Notes: generated by a model from the letters alone, not told the origin. Shown: positions 10,682 to 25,942, numbered from the stretch's first letter. The stretch is 64,000 bases of DNA from Neocallimastix lanati (nom. inval.) (GCA_016946835.1 JACVTC010000007.1:466001-530000), one strand, 5' to 3'. Program-made: numbers and translations.

Positions 10682-12072
10682 ATAATCTTTCACATATATT
10701 TTATAAAAATATCTTTCATATATTAATAGGGATCAATGTATTGAATTATTTAATTTCGTATTAAATTTTATTTTTTATTTTTTTTATTAAAATTTTAAAA
10801 TATAATATAAATTTTATATATTATATTTTTTTTTTTTTTCTTTTTTAATAGATAATAATATTACTCTTCTCCGTTATCTAAATAGAACTTAATAATATAT
10901 AAATAAGATATATATATATTTTTTATTTTTTTTATTTTATTTTTATTTTTATTTTATTTTATTATTTTTTTTAAATTTTTTTTGAATACTTTTAAATATA
11001 AAATTAAATTATGGAATATTGATTTAGAATTATTAATTTTTACTTCAACTCCAATAATACTACACTATTATGTGGATAATACACTTTGTGTCGTGTATAT
11101 TCGGGGGCGCTTGATACTAGTCCTTTAACGCCATATGCTCTGTTCACTTCGGCTACCCTCTTCACACCTTGCAAGTTACAACGAATATTTAAATGACTAT
11201 ATGAAAGTCATGATTTTTTGGTATTACATATATAATATTTTTTTTATTTTTTAATTAATTTTATTTTTTTTATTTTTTTTTAGAGGTTATACATATATAT
11301 TTTTTCTTATAAATATATATATATAATATAATAATTATTATTTTCAATATTTTAATTTTTTAAAGTTATTGTGAGTCATAAATAAAAATTTTTATTTTTT
11401 AATCCAAATTGTACGAACGTATAAATTTTAAATAAATCGAAAATGATAAAGTTTATTACTTTTATTGAATTTTCAATTATATTGTTGTAACATTATTGGA
11501 TTTATAAAAAACTATATATATATATTATTATTTTAGATTTTAATAAATAATAATTAATATAAGTTTTATATAATAATTAAAAATAAGAAAAATTTTATTA
11601 AAACAACAATACTCTCTAAGAAAGAGATTGAATAAAATAAAGAAATTTAATTATTATAGTTGCTATTTATTAATTCTTGTTTGCCTATTTAATAACATGA
11701 TAAAGAAGTAATTTTTTTTTCTCATTTTTTACTGGTAGCAATTAAACTAATAATATATATATATATACTACTACTAATAATAAAATAATAATAATAAAAG
11801 TAATAATTAAACAGAGAACACGGAAACTAATTTTTAATAAATATAAGCCTTTTTATTTATTTATTTATAATATTATTTAAATTATATTTTATTTATTTTT
11901 TTTCATATAATTATTATTTTTTTTTTTTTTTTTTTTTATTAATTTTAATTTTTAATTTTTTTTTTTATTTATTTATTTTTATTTAATTATTTAATTAATT
12001 ATTTTTTTTTGTTTAAATATGTGCTTAATTAATAATAATAATTTTATTATTATTTTTTATATTTTTTATTAT

Positions 12073-12118
<46 letters not shown>

Positions 12119-12728
12119 TTTTTCTTTTCTTTTTTATATATATTATTTTTATTTTTATTAATATATATTTATATTTTAACAATTATTTAAAAATAATTTA
12201 TATAAAATAAATATTTAATTTTTTTTTAAATATATTCCTTCATTATTGAATTAAAAAAAAAAAAAAAAAAAAGTATATAATATATCCATATCCATATCCA
12301 TATTTTTAATGTATTAAATATATATATATATAAATTTTAACTAAAATTATTCTTAAAAAAAGAATAATAATATATATACATATATATATTTTCAAATTAT
12401 AAAATAATTTAATAGGTATAACGATTTGCTAATATTAATGAGAATATTGTTTTTAATTATGGGAAAAATTTAATTATCATCATTATTTTATTTATATATT
12501 ATATATATTTTATGGTCATACCAATATATATAAGTAAAATTATATAATTTCTTTTAACTACTTTTATAAAAGAGGTACAATTAAAATAATTAATGATTAT
12601 GATTTTAAACGTTTCTAAAATAAAAATAAAAATAAAAATAAAAATAGAATAAAATAAATAAATATATATATATATTTTGTATTTTATTACTATTTTTATT
12701 TTATTTTATTATTATTATTATTATTATT

Positions 12729-14621
12729 TTACTCATCAGCTTCAATTGAATGTGTTAATTTTGGGGATTGTGTTGGTAATGACGTTAAAGGTTGAATAGA
12801 TTTTGAAGCTAATAATGGTTTTGATACTGGTTTTGTTGTTAATACTGGTTTTGTTGTTAATACTGGTTTTGTTGTTGATAAAGCTGGTTGTGATGATATA
12901 GATATAACAGAAACTATATTATTAAAATGAATAAAATATTGAATTAATATATTTATATTTTAATTACCGTTTTAATAATATAATATTATTTTTATAATAT
13001 ATTTATTTATTAATTTATTTATTATTATCAATAGTATAATTTTTTTTTATATTTTATTTACCTTTTGAACGTTGAGTAGCTTTTCTATGTAATGATGATC
13101 TCAACGAAGAACTACGCTTAAGATTATTAACAGGTAAAATCATATTCTCTGGAGGAGAAGGAATTGTTATAACAACTGAATTTGGATCTTGCTTAAGAAC
13201 AACTTCTTCATCATGATCTTTATCATGTATTGGTTCTGCAATCACAGAAGCTTCTCTAATAGATTGAATTGTTTGTTTAGTAACTTTAAGATTTTTAAAT
13301 TCAATTGGTAATACCACAGATGGAAACATACCAAACATAGCTAATTCTTCATTTTCTTGTATACTAAGATCATTATTATATTCTATTTTTTTATTATCCT
13401 TTTCTTCCTTTTCTTCAAATAAAGTTTTATTTTGTCCATAACACCATAAATCATCATAAATTTCTCTTACAATTAATTCGTCACCAACACGAATTAATAA
13501 TTCATCATCACGTGTTGGAACAAAGGCTTTCTTTGCTTTCCATACCTTATCCAATAATCCCATTGATTTAGCAGCTTCTTCTGCTTCTTCTAATAAATCA
13601 TAATCATAAACATTTTCAATACTATCCGTTGTTATATTTGCTTGTGGTAATTCTATCCAAGATTCACGATAACTTTTAATTGGAGGTTCATAAGTTCTAC
13701 GTCTATTAACAGTTAAACTTGGAATACTTCTTGAACCAGTTGGTATGGTTGATGAAGACTTTTTCTTATAATTAAAAATAAGAACTAATACTACTGGTAT
13801 AGCAATTGCAGCACCAATAATAACATAAGAAGTTTTACTGAAATTTATTGATTTTGTATTTTTATTTACAGCAAAAACCTCACTCTTCACTAATAAATTC
13901 TTTTTTGTATCCCAAATTATTATTTCCTTTGCACCATTTTCCTATTAAGTATTATTATAGAATTTAATTATATTTTGTAAGTATATTTAAATGCATCAGT
14001 TTTAAAATACAATTTTACTAAATTATCAGTTAAGATATTATGTATTTATTTTATGTTAATTATAAAATATATTAAAAATTATATTAATAAACCATTAAAT
14101 ATATAGATATATTCATACAATATTATTATCTAAATTTTCAATATTATAATTATAACATTTGTCATTAGAAGATATATTTTCAGCCAATATGAAACCTTTT
14201 TCGAATTGAGATTCATTCATGGTATTTAAAGTAATTATTATATTTTGATTACTTGAACTATTTGAACTATTTGTTTTATCCCAACATATACTGAGATTAC
14301 CATCTATATGTAAAAAATTATTAAATAATAAATATATATGTTAATTTATTATCCACAATTTACATAATAAATTGTAAGAATATAATAAAGTATTATATAT
14401 TATATTATTGAGTTACCTTTATATTCCATTCCTTTTGTTGGATTTATTATTTTCCATTCTTTTATTTTAAAAATATTAAATAAAATAATTTTGTTAATAT
14501 ATAAATAATATTTATTTATTATGTAACTCTATATATTACCATCTGCATATGCGATATTGAATATTTGAAAAAGTATACCCAATGTGAACCAAAAATATTT
14601 ATTAATTAAAATTTTGTCCAT
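12729..14621 (-). CDS. Single-pass membrane protein with secreted ectodomain and cytosolic SH3 domain
   Basis: Five exons on the minus strand (14621-14540, 14458-14417, 14303-14119, 13941-13062, 12913-12729) give 457 residues with all phases matching. Residues 1-26 form a signal peptide ending near NIAYA. About 27-120 is a small ectodomain (GDGNLSICWDK, Asn/Ser rich) faintly like fungal KRE9-type cell-wall domains. About 142-161 is one TM helix followed by KKK. About 236-315 is an SH3 domain (KKAFVPTRDDELLIRVGDEL, DDLWCYG, GMFPSVVL) interrupted by an acidic insert of some 28 residues before GMFP. The last exon holds three TTKPV repeats. The layout resembles fungal Fus1-like SH3 membrane proteins, suggesting a cell-surface or polarity scaffold. 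Ligand and partner are unknown. Confidence 0.85.
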
Positions 14622-16698
14622 TTTTACTTGTATTATATTATATATTTATTTGCTTAAGAATTTATATGGTATAAGAAATTCTATTAATTATATCAAGATT
14701 AATAATATTATTATTCATAAAAAAATATATGCAATTAATCAATAAATACTATTATATTATTATTATTATTATTTATTATTAATTTATTATAAAAAGGAAA
14801 TGATATATACTTTTATTGTTGTTTTTATATGATTGCTTTTGAATTATTTCTACTTTTTTTTTTTTTTTTTTTAAATTACTAAAATTATCAATAAAAAAGG
14901 TATTTCAGATTTTTTTTTTTTTATTTTTATATATAATTTACAAAGTTAAGCGATTATTAAAAATAAAAAAGAGAAAGAGAAAAACTTATTTCTTTTATGA
15001 ATACTTATTATTATTACAGCTTTTTATTATTATTATTATTATTATTATTAAAATAAAATAATTTTATATTATTTAATTTGATTCCAATACTTTTTATCTA
15101 TATTTTATTATTATTATTAGTATTGCATTTATTTTTATTTTATTTCATTTTATTGTTATTTTTTTATTGTAATAATTTTTTTTTATGCATTTATTTATTT
15201 TTGTTATTATTTTTTTATAAATATTTTATTATTAAAGCATAAAAATAAATATTATTTGATTTTAAATATTTAATATTTACGATTAATAATAATTTAAAAA
15301 TATTTTTTATTGAACATAAAAAAAAAAACTATAAATACTTAATGTTGAATAAGTACTTTTTTTATTTTTATTTATTTTATTGTCTTTGTTTTATTCTTCT
15401 TACTATTTTTTTTTATTCTAAGGAAAAATAAAAATCATATTACTTTAAAATTTCACTATTTATGTAAGAAATATTTATTAAGTATAATACTTTTTTCAAT
15501 AAAAATTTGAATTAAAAAATTTTATTATTGAATCCTTAAAATTTCTTATATTTCTTATAACAAAATAGCATTATTCTATTAAAATTATTATGTTTCCTCG
15601 ATTAAATATTATAATATTTAAGGGCCAAATTTAAAAAGTTTATAAACTTTTTTAATTATTTAATAATTATTTTTTTTTCTTATATCATTTATACTAAGCA
15701 AAATTTATTCAATTGTTTAATCCTATTTTCCACTTTTTAAAAAATAAAAAAAAAATAATAATTTTTATAAAAAAAAATAAAAAAAAATAAAAAAAAATAA
15801 AAAAAAATAAAAAAAAAGGACTTTCAAAAATATATTTATTTAATATTTAATTATTAAATCATAAAAAATAGAAAAATTTTTTTTAAAAAAATCCAGCTTA
15901 AATTACATTAAACAACAACTAAAAAAAAAAGGATTATGCATAAATAAATAAATAAGTAAATAAATAAATAAATAATATATATATTATATATAATATTTTG
16001 AAACTATATTAAATATTAAAGTTTAATTTATAATTAATTAAATTTGATTATACAATAAATAAATAATAATAAATAATAAATTATATAATATATATAATTT
16101 TTTATTATTAAAAATGACATACATATTAATAATAAATAGGATACAAATGATTTATATCAATTTAATATATTATAAAATATATATAATAAATATATAAATT
16201 TATATAATGTATATTAATAAATTTATTTATACCATAATTTCTTAATTAAGGAACGTTTTTTTTTACATAGAAATTACTTTTATATTGATAAAGAATGGAT
16301 TACTTCAATAATTAAATATTATATATAATAATATATTATATACAATATAATTAATATATAATTAACTATAATCTATTTTATTATATCATATATAATTACT
16401 ATAGATAATTGAAAATGTTTAATAATTTAATTATTATGAAAATCTTTTTTAATTTATTATGTATAATCTATAATATATTAACATTCTATTCAATAAACTT
16501 TCATAAAATTTTTAATATAAATGCTTTTATTTTATATTGTATGATTTATATTAATATATGAATTTCAATCGAATGAATATATTTAATATTTTCGATTATA
16601 TTTTAAGGGTAGTAGTATAGAATTATAAGGTTATAAGTTGTAATATATTATCTATATTAAATAATAATTAATCATAATTTTGGTTAAAGCAAAAATTA

Positions 16699-16879
<181 letters not shown>

Positions 16880-18077
16880 TAATAAATAAGTATTGGACTA
16901 TAAAAAAACTTTATAGTTAAATAAGTAGATAACAAAATATTAACTTAAATAATTATTAATTGTTTGTTTAATTTCACTATCTAATTAAGCAATTAACTTT
17001 TTTTTTGTACATTAAAAGAAAATAAACATATATATATTCAATAATTCTAAAAGATATATATAATACTGGTGATATAATTAATATTCCAAATAATAATAAA
17101 GAAAAGACGTTTTTTTTTTTCGATAATACCAATGTAATAAATAATGTGATAATATATCAATCTAATATATTATTAACTGCTATTAATTATAATTAATGTG
17201 TAACATTCAATTTAGTAATAGAATATGTTACTGATATATTCCATTAATGTGTTTTTTTTATTAAAATATATATTAATAAGAATAAGGAAATAAGGAATGA
17301 CGATTTTTTTTTTACATTTTATGACCATCACATTTTTTTTAATATATGCCATTTCTCCATGCTTCAGATTTATTTCTCTTTTATTTAATAATTAAAGTTT
17401 AAATTTTTGTGTAACATCATCCTGTGAATAAGAATTTGACCTTTGAAAGGAATATAAAGAAATAGAAGGAAAATAAGCCAACTTGTATGGTGGAAAATAA
17501 AAAACTCTTGTTCAATTTTTTTTTTTTTTTTTTTTTTTTTTCATACATATCATTGAATAAAAATACTTATTTATTATGAAATGTCTAATCGATAATAGGA
17601 GTAATAAATTAAAAAAAAGAGTTATAAATAAATAAATAAATAAATAATTAATTAACAATATTATATATAATTAAATGAATAAATAATTATATGATTAAAA
17701 AAATTATTAACCTTTAATAAAAATTATATAAGTATATTAATTATAAATATTATAAATAACAAATAACATTTTTAAATATATATATATATATAACTTAAAT
17801 TTTAATTTTGTTCTAGTCTTATAATAATTATATATAAAATAGTTTATATTATAAAACTGTAAAAATATTTAAATATGAAATTTAAAATTTAATTTACAGT
17901 TAGAAAGGAAAAAATTTAATGTTTAAATTTTTGATTTGTATATATGATATTATTTATATTTATTCATAGATAAAATGAATAATTGAATAATTATTAATTT
18001 GAAAGAAAAAAAAAGCTTTTCATTAACTATTAATTGATAATTGATTGAAACTATTAATTGATTGATACATTTGATGT

Positions 18078-18118
<41 letters not shown>

Positions 18119-19655
18119 AAAAAGATTAAATTTATATATAATAAAAAAAAAAAACAGAGAAACTCATCATATAACCATTATAATAATTATATATTAATTA
18201 CATTAAAATTACAATAATTATATTTTATTTTAAAAAGTTTTTAATTATAAATACTAATTATTTATTTATTTTTTTTATACATATATTTTATTACTTGAAG
18301 TCTTTATCTATATTGATAATCTGATAATCAAATATCATATAAAACAATAATAAATAATTATCATTTAAATACATTTATATATATTTTCTTAAAATATAAT
18401 ACTATTCACATTTAAAGTGTAATTAAATTTGCCTTTTATAAACCTTATAATGTATACTATTTTAATAATTTCTTTTCTAAATTTTCACTTTTTTTGAATT
18501 TAGTTTATAGTATAAAAAAAAAAGTTGAAATAATAAATTTATTTATATAAATGAATATTATTTTATTATTATTATTTTTTTTTTCTTATTAAACTTTAAA
18601 ATGCTTCTTATATAATAATAAAATTTTAAACCTTTTTATATTATTATTATGACATATGATGTTAAATGTTTAATTAATTTTATATAGTTACGGCTGCCCT
18701 ATGAAAAAAAAATTAAAGTTAATTTATAAAACAGTATTATCATAAATAATAAAAAAAAATTAAATTATTATTCAAATTTGATTAAGTTTATAAAATATTA
18801 AAAATTTTTAAATATAATAAATATTTATAATATTGTATAAACAAATTTTTTTATTAAAAATGCTTTTTATTTCAAAATCTTCTTTCAAAAAGCTTTAATA
18901 ATGAAAAATTAAATTTATTATTATTATGAATATAATCATTATTATTATGGATATGATTTATTACTATTATTATTTTAATTATTATTGCTAATATTATAGT
19001 TTTTATTGTTATTGTTTATTCACTAACAATTATATTTTGTGAAGATCTAAAATCCATTATTATAAAAAAGAATTTATTATTATTTAAAATGTTTATTTAA
19101 GAATTGAATATGTCTATATATATTTTAAAGTTTAAAAATAATATAAAATTATTTTTAAAATAAAAACAAACAAAAATAAAATAAATAATTTAAGGTTTAA
19201 TAAATATTAAATTATTTTTTCTTATTTTCCATATTAATTAATCTTAATAATAATAAAATTTATTAATTTATTAAATATTTAATTAAATTTTTATTCGAAT
19301 ATTTATTTATTTTTGATAATAATAATACCAAAAGAAAGAATCATAATAAATAATAAATAATAATACTTTTTAATATTAAATAAGTAATAGTAATATAATT
19401 GAAATAGAAATAATACTAAAAATAATTATAACATAAAAATAAAAATATTTATCAACATTATACTATTAACTATTAATTTATATATTAATTTAATATGTAT
19501 ATATATATGGATTTTAATTTTAAAATTTTTTGAAAATTACTTATGACATTGATAAATGAAAGATTTTATTTAAACCTATTATATTTTAAGAAATCAATGA
19601 TACTAAATGATATTGTAAATAATGATAATAATAATAGTAAATAATAGTAATACTA

Positions 19656-19700
<45 letters not shown>

Positions 19701-20206
19701 TAATAATAATAATAAAATAATAATAATATTAATAATAATAATTTATATGTCTATGTTTGCAAAAACTAATTAAATAGGTATAAATCATAAATGCATTTCT
19801 TAACCGTTATTGAAAAGTATAATAATATATTTCTATAGTGCATTTGCTTTTATTCATTTTATATTTTTAACATAAACATTAATGTGTATATATAAACAAG
19901 TATAATTAGTTTATTTATAATTAATAGATGAATATATTTTAGATATTAGATATTTTTTTCATTAACAGATTTTAAATATAAAATTTTATAAGATTTTGGA
20001 ATTTAGTTTTAATAATTTGTACTAAATTGCATATTTTTGTTTAAAATTTTAATTTTTTTTTTTTTTTTATAATAATTTTTTATGTATGGAATCTATGGAA
20101 TCTTCTCTTAAAAAAAATAAAAAAATAAAATAAAAATTAGCATTAATAAATTAAATCTTATTAGAAAAATATATAAATAAATTTAAATTTATTAATATAT
20201 TAACAA

Positions 20207-20536
20207 ATAATAAATAAATAGTAAATAATAAATAATAAATAAATAATAAATAATAAATAATAAATAATAAATAATAAATAATAAATAATAAATAATAAAT
20301 AATAAATAATAAATAATAAATAATAAATAATAAATAATAAATAATAAATAATAAATAATAAATAATAAATTATAAATAATAAATAATAAATAATAAATAG
20401 TAAATAATAAATAATAAATAATAAATAATAAATAATAAATAATAAATAATAAATAATAAATAATAAATAATAAATAATAAATAATAAATAATAAATAATA
20501 AATAATAAATAATAAATAATAAATAATAAATAATAA
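20207..20536. repeat. (AATAAAT)n heptamer minisatellite
   Basis: About 46 units of a 7 bp repeat with a few point changes. It lies some 260 bp downstream of the stop codon of the phosphatase gene, and reads ATTTATT on that gene's sense strand. The same heptamer occurs in the opposite orientation at 45661-45980. Confidence 0.92.
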
Positions 20537-20798
20537 ACTTTAAATGCTATTAATCATTTTAATATTACGTAGTTTTAATAATATAATTTGTTATGATAAT
20601 AATAAATAATATTATTCGTTATAAAATATAATTATCGTTACCTAACTATTTATTAATTTATTTAATAACTTTAGATTTATTTATTTATTATTTGTTTATT
20701 TATTTATTTAATAATATTATTACAAAATTTATTATTGGTATTATTTTTAATGTTATTATATCTTATATTAAGGATTTGATAAAAAAAAAAAAAAAAAA

Positions 20799-21251
20799 TT
20801 AAATCTTTAAATAATAAAACAAATGAATATTTGCATATAAAATAAGTCCTAATCCAATGTATTCTACATTTCTTGATATTAAAACAGCAGAATGTCTTGG
20901 AAGATGGTATTTTTTCTTACTGTATATATTAGTATATGTATATATATGTATATATATATTTTTTTTAATTGGGAAAAAATAGATTGGCAAATTTTATATT
21001 AATAAATATTCATATCATTTATTATTTATTATTTTTTATTTACTATTTAAAATATATAAAATAATAATAATAATAATAAAAAAAACTTAACTGATTAATT
21101 AAATTATCTTCATCTATCTTTTCCATTTTATTGTCTTTTTCAATTTTATTTAAATCGGTTTTTGATTTATTGCTTTCACTAAAATTATTGTTTAATATAA
21201 TAGTAAAAATGAATAAAGATTAAATTATATATATATATATATATATAAGAA

Positions 21252-21293
<42 letters not shown>

Positions 21294-22274
21294 TGTTTTT
21301 TGTTTTTGTTTTTGTATTTAATTTATATATATATATACATATGTATTACTATTGATTATTATTACCTATTTTTATTATTATGGAATATAATATCCGCAAT
21401 AAATAATATAACTTTTCTTGTTAATTTTTTATATGTAATAAGTATTATTAATCCTAAAATATATAATATAAATTAATAGATAAATGGATTTATTAACATT
21501 TAATAAAAATATATATATATTTTTTTTATTTATTTATTTCATGATATATAAACCATATATATCATGAAATAAATAATATATATATATATTAAATTTACCT
21601 AATAAATATCTTATTAATAAAATAACTTTTAAACCAAAAATATCATATAATTTATTTAAAAGACTATATCTAAGAAAAGATTGGTTTATTTTATTAAAAA
21701 CAGGTGGTTCCTTTTTAAAAGTATTTTTAAGTCCTTTAACTACACCATATTTCATTTTGTAGGTTTTAACTAAGCTATGTTTACCAAAATACTTTTTATC
21801 CAACCATGAACCAATAGCAATACCATCAAAAAAACAAAAGAATGAATAGCTATCTTCAAAACAAGGACAATAATCTATATTATATATTTTTTAAAACAAA
21901 GTAATAATAATTATAATAATTATAATAATTATAATAATAATAATAATAAATGATTTATTAATTAATATTTAAATGACAATAAAATAATAACTATAATAGT
22001 TATAATAAAATAACTAACGTTCTGGATCAGGATGAACATAAATAAGTAATAATCTATGGAAAAGGACTTGAATTATTGGTCCTATAAGAAAAAATATTAG
22101 ATATTTTAATCATAATAAATAATAATAATATTTAATATTTAATATTAACAATTTATACATTAATATATAAATTTAATTGATTAGCTTAGTATTTGTTAGA
22201 TAAAATGAAAAAAAAAAAAAAAAAAAAATAAAATAAAAAATAAAAATAAAATAAAAAATAAAATAAAAAATAAA

Positions 22275-22318
<44 letters not shown>

Positions 22319-22860
22319 AAAATAAAATAAAAAATAAAAATAAAGTAAAAAATAAAAAAAAATAAAAAATAAAAAATAAAATAAAAAATAAAATAAAAAA
22401 AAAAAAAAAAAAAAATAAAATAAAATATAAAATTAATAGTAAATATACCTAAAACACTTGAATAAAAATAGGATTCATAAACGGAACAAATAAAAAGCCA
22501 ATTAATTACCGTAACAAATACACCGATAATAAGGCCCACAACAACATCTAAAAAGGAATGCATACCAAAGTAAATTCTACTTAAACTGACTAAAAATATA
22601 AATGTTAAAGTGGTTAAATAAATAAATATCATTAATAAATGACTTGTAGAAACTATAGGCTTTATAAACGATAAAAAGAAGAATAAAAAATTAAAAGCAA
22701 GAACACAAGCATTGGCTGAATGTGTACTTGGACAACCATATTCATAATCAACATAACTTTTCTTCAACTTTCTAATAACTGGTGGACTTTTTGGTCTTGG
22801 TAAACTAAGATAATCCTATTAATAAAATTTTCATTTAAAAAAAATAATAAAATAATAAAA

Positions 22861-22900
<40 letters not shown>

Positions 22901-22965
22901 AATAATAATGATAATAATAATAATAATAATAAAAGATTAGTAATAAGAATACAATATAATAATGT

Positions 22966-22996
<31 letters not shown>

Positions 22997-23998
22997 TTAA
23001 TCCAACCAGTTATAAAAGTTGAATATGCAAAAGATAATACCTATATATATATATATATATAATTGTAAATATTTATTAATCTTAATATGACTTTATTTAT
23101 TATAATATGTTATATATATTCGTATATTTATACTTTGTAAAATATATATGATAATAATATTTATTATAATAATAGTATCACTTTCAATTGAATATATTTA
23201 TATATAAATTATTAAATACTATTATTTAGTAATTAAATCAGTATTTCTAAAGATGGATAAGACATTTCATTAAAATTAATTTATTTTTTTTTTATTTCTT
23301 CATATATAAACTATTGTAATTTATAATTAATTTAATTAATAATTCTGGGGATGGAGAAGATATTTTAATAAAATTTATTATAATTGATTTTATAATTGAA
23401 AATTTATTTTTTTTATTTTAAGAAGCTATATATATATTTTTTTCTAAATAAATGCCTACTTTCAATTAATTTCAATATTTCAAATTCAAATAAAAATTCT
23501 ACTATTTATTTCATTATATTTAATAACATCATTATTTAAATAATACTATTAATGAGATAATAAATGAATTTGTATATATGATGGATTTCTAATTCAAAAA
23601 TTTCATGAAATTTTTTTATTGAATAAAAATTTAGAATTGATAAAAAAAAAAGTGGTTTTTTCTTTCTCTTTTAATTAAATATAAATATTTACAAGACTTC
23701 TAGACAAAAAATTTAATTGTTTGAATAATTCTTTTCTCATTAAACCATACTCGGAGACGTCACACCAAAAAAGCATAGGAATAAATATTGTATAGAAATC
23801 ATCATTTCCTGTAAAAGTAGCAATTTTCATTATATTGGTTAAAAATGGAGATTGTATACTTTTTTGAATTTCAAGAATTTTTTCTGATTCTTTATTAATT
23901 CCTTTTTTTAAATAATTTCTTAATTTTTCTTTAAAAGTTAAATTATTATTAACTGGAACCTGAATTTCAGATTCTTTAATTTCATTTGATGCTACCAT
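20799..23998 (-). CDS. LCB3: Long-chain-base-1-phosphate phosphatase (LCB3/SGPP type)
   Basis: Eight exons (23998-23693, 23040-22996, 22815-22449, 22081-22019, 21874-21599, 21453-21366, 21178-21092, 20919-20799) encode 450 residues. This is a PAP2-superfamily membrane phosphatase that removes phosphate from (dihydro)sphingosine-1-phosphate at the ER, feeding long-chain bases back to ceramide. The three PAP2 motifs are complete: Lys117-x6-Arg124-Pro125 (SLPRPKSPP), PSTHS at 146-150, and SR at 196-197 with His203 and Asp207 (SRIYFGMHSFLD). The SLPRPKSPP string and a later HPDPHYCPCFEDSYSF segment are characteristic of the sphingoid-base branch. Hydrophobic helices follow the motifs. Yeast Lcb3 is of similar size. 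Intron 3 is a long A-rich tract on the plus strand. The gene is divergent from the DPH4 gene with 806 bp between starts. Confidence 0.93.
22200..22436. repeat. A-rich tract in an intron
   Basis: About 235 bp of A runs broken by single T residues, inside intron 3 of the phosphatase gene. It reads as poly(U)-rich on the transcript. Translating through it gives a false Phe-rich tail to exon 3. Confidence 0.85.
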
Positions 23999-24803
23999 TT
24001 TTTTTTTTTAATGTATTATTATTATTATTATTATTATTTTCCCTTAATTTATATTTTATTATTTTTTCCACTTATAAATGAATAAATATTTTAATATATT
24101 ACGATATTATTTTTTATTTTTATATTTTATTAGTTCTTCACATATATATATAATTTAATTATATATATATAATTTTTTTTTTTTTTTTTTTTTAAAATTA
24201 ATTATTTAATAAAAAAAAAAAATAAAAAAAACTTTTTCTTTAGATTTATATAACTATTTAATAAATTTTTAATTAATAATTTTAATGTATTGGATAATAA
24301 TCCTTCAAAAATAAATTTTTTTTTATGATAAATTTTTACTATTTTAATTAATATTGTAGTTTTGATAAATAAAAATATTTATATTTATTTATATATTTAA
24401 AATTATAAATATATACTTGATAATTTTTTTTTTTCGAATTTTAATTTTTTTCATTTATTTTTAAAATTTGAATTAGTATTAACCAATCATATATTATGAA
24501 AAATTAAAAATTAACATCAATGTTTTTTTATTTTTTTTAAAAAAAATATGAAAAAAAAATCTAGTAGTTTTACATTTTATTAGTTTAAAGAAAGTTAAGA
24601 AAGTTAAGGAAAAAAAAAAAAAAAGATAAACAAAAACTTTTACTATCATTGGTTTTATTATTACTAATTTTAATTTTATTTTATTAAGGTAGGTCATTTA
24701 CATTTATATCAAAATTTTATTTAATTCCAGGAAATTATTACTAATTTATATATACACAAATTTCTAAATTTTATATTAATAATAATAGTTAATAAGCATC
24801 AAA
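23999..24803. promoter_or_regulatory. Divergent intergenic region (LCB3-like / DPH4-like)
   Basis: 805 bp between two start codons pointing apart. It is almost only A/T with several T runs. No specific factor site can be named. It must hold promoters for both genes. Confidence 0.5.
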
Positions 24804-25695
24804 ATGAATAGTTATGAAATTCTCGACGTGGACCCCAATACTGATTTCGAAATAATTAAAAAAACTTATCAAAAATTGATATTAAAAGTAAATACTTTAA
24901 TTATTAAATATTTATAAGTATATGAATATTAAAATAAATTATTTAAATAAAAAGCGAAATGTATTAAAATTTAATTTACATTTCTATACTGGAAAAATAT
25001 TGAAATTCATTAATAAAAGACAAAATTAGAATGAAATTTTAGCTTTTCATTTCAATTTAAAAAAGTAATAACAAATGAAATATATATATATATATTTATT
25101 TATTTGAAATTAAATTAAATAAAATAAAAACTAGTATCACCCAGATAAATTACAACAAATTGGTATAACATCCAAAATTGAAATTGAAAAAAATAAAAAA
25201 AAATTTCAAGAAATTCAAAAAGCTTGGGACAATATTTCCAGTGTAGAAAAAAAATTACAATATGATAAGGAACTTTTAGGTATTAAATTGTTTATTATTT
25301 TTGTTGTAATAGCATTTCAATTATTATAAATAATTATAAAATGTTATTTATTATGAAATTATATATTAAACATTTAAATATTATTTATTTTATGACCTTT
25401 TTTTATAAAAAAAAAAAAAAAAAGCCAATTCCTTTAAACAAGAAGGTGTAATCAATGAAGAAATAGACCTTGATGATATGGAATATGATGAAGGTTACTA
25501 TTAATTATAATATACTAAGATTAATTAAATATATATATATTACAAAAATAATAATATTATTATATAATAATAATATAATAAAAGTTTATTATAATATTTT
25601 AATTTTTCAAAATATCTTTAGAAAATAAATAAATAAATAAATAGATAATAATAATAAAATAATAATATTCCATATTAACAATCAAAACCTTTTAA

Positions 25696-25778
<83 letters not shown>

Positions 25779-25942
25779 TTAATTTAGACGAAGAAACCTA
25801 TTTTAGTGAATGTCGTTGTGGAGGTATCTATAAAATTACAGTTGATGATTTAGAAAATAATGTTAACGTAATCAGTTGTGATATATGTTCCCTAAAAATT
25901 AAGGTACTCTATGAAGTTATAGAAGATGAAGAAGAGGATTAA
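24804..25942 (+). CDS. DPH4: J-domain protein for diphthamide synthesis (DPH4/JJJ3)
   Basis: Four exons (24804-24887, 25135-25279, 25425-25493, 25788-25942) give 150 residues, the size of human DNAJC24 (149). Residues 1-76 are a J domain with HPDK at 30-33, which stimulates Hsp70 ATPase. Residues 103-141 form a CSL-type zinc finger with Cys108, Cys110, Cys130 and Cys133 (ECRCGGIY, CDICSLKIKVLYE). The order J domain then CSL finger defines Dph4, which supplies iron or electrons for the first step of diphthamide formation on elongation factor 2. An acidic tail ends the protein. The start has an AAAATG context. Intron 3 carries a perfect TTA array. Confidence 0.95.
25698..25779. repeat. (TTA)n in DPH4 intron 3
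   Basis: About 27 perfect trinucleotide units ending close to the acceptor AG of the last exon. It reads UUA on the sense strand. Confidence 0.92.

Noticed and set aside
17280-17510. Slightly GC-richer patch as a possible exon
   Set aside because: No frame longer than a few dozen codons and no recognisable motif or splice context.
20207-20536. Regular array considered as CRISPR-like
   Set aside because: It is a 7 bp unit without spacers in eukaryotic DNA, so a minisatellite.
22186-22767. Phosphatase exon continuing into a Phe-rich tail
   Set aside because: The frame runs through a GTATAT donor into an A-rich intron. Splicing at 22449 joins it in phase to the next conserved exon.
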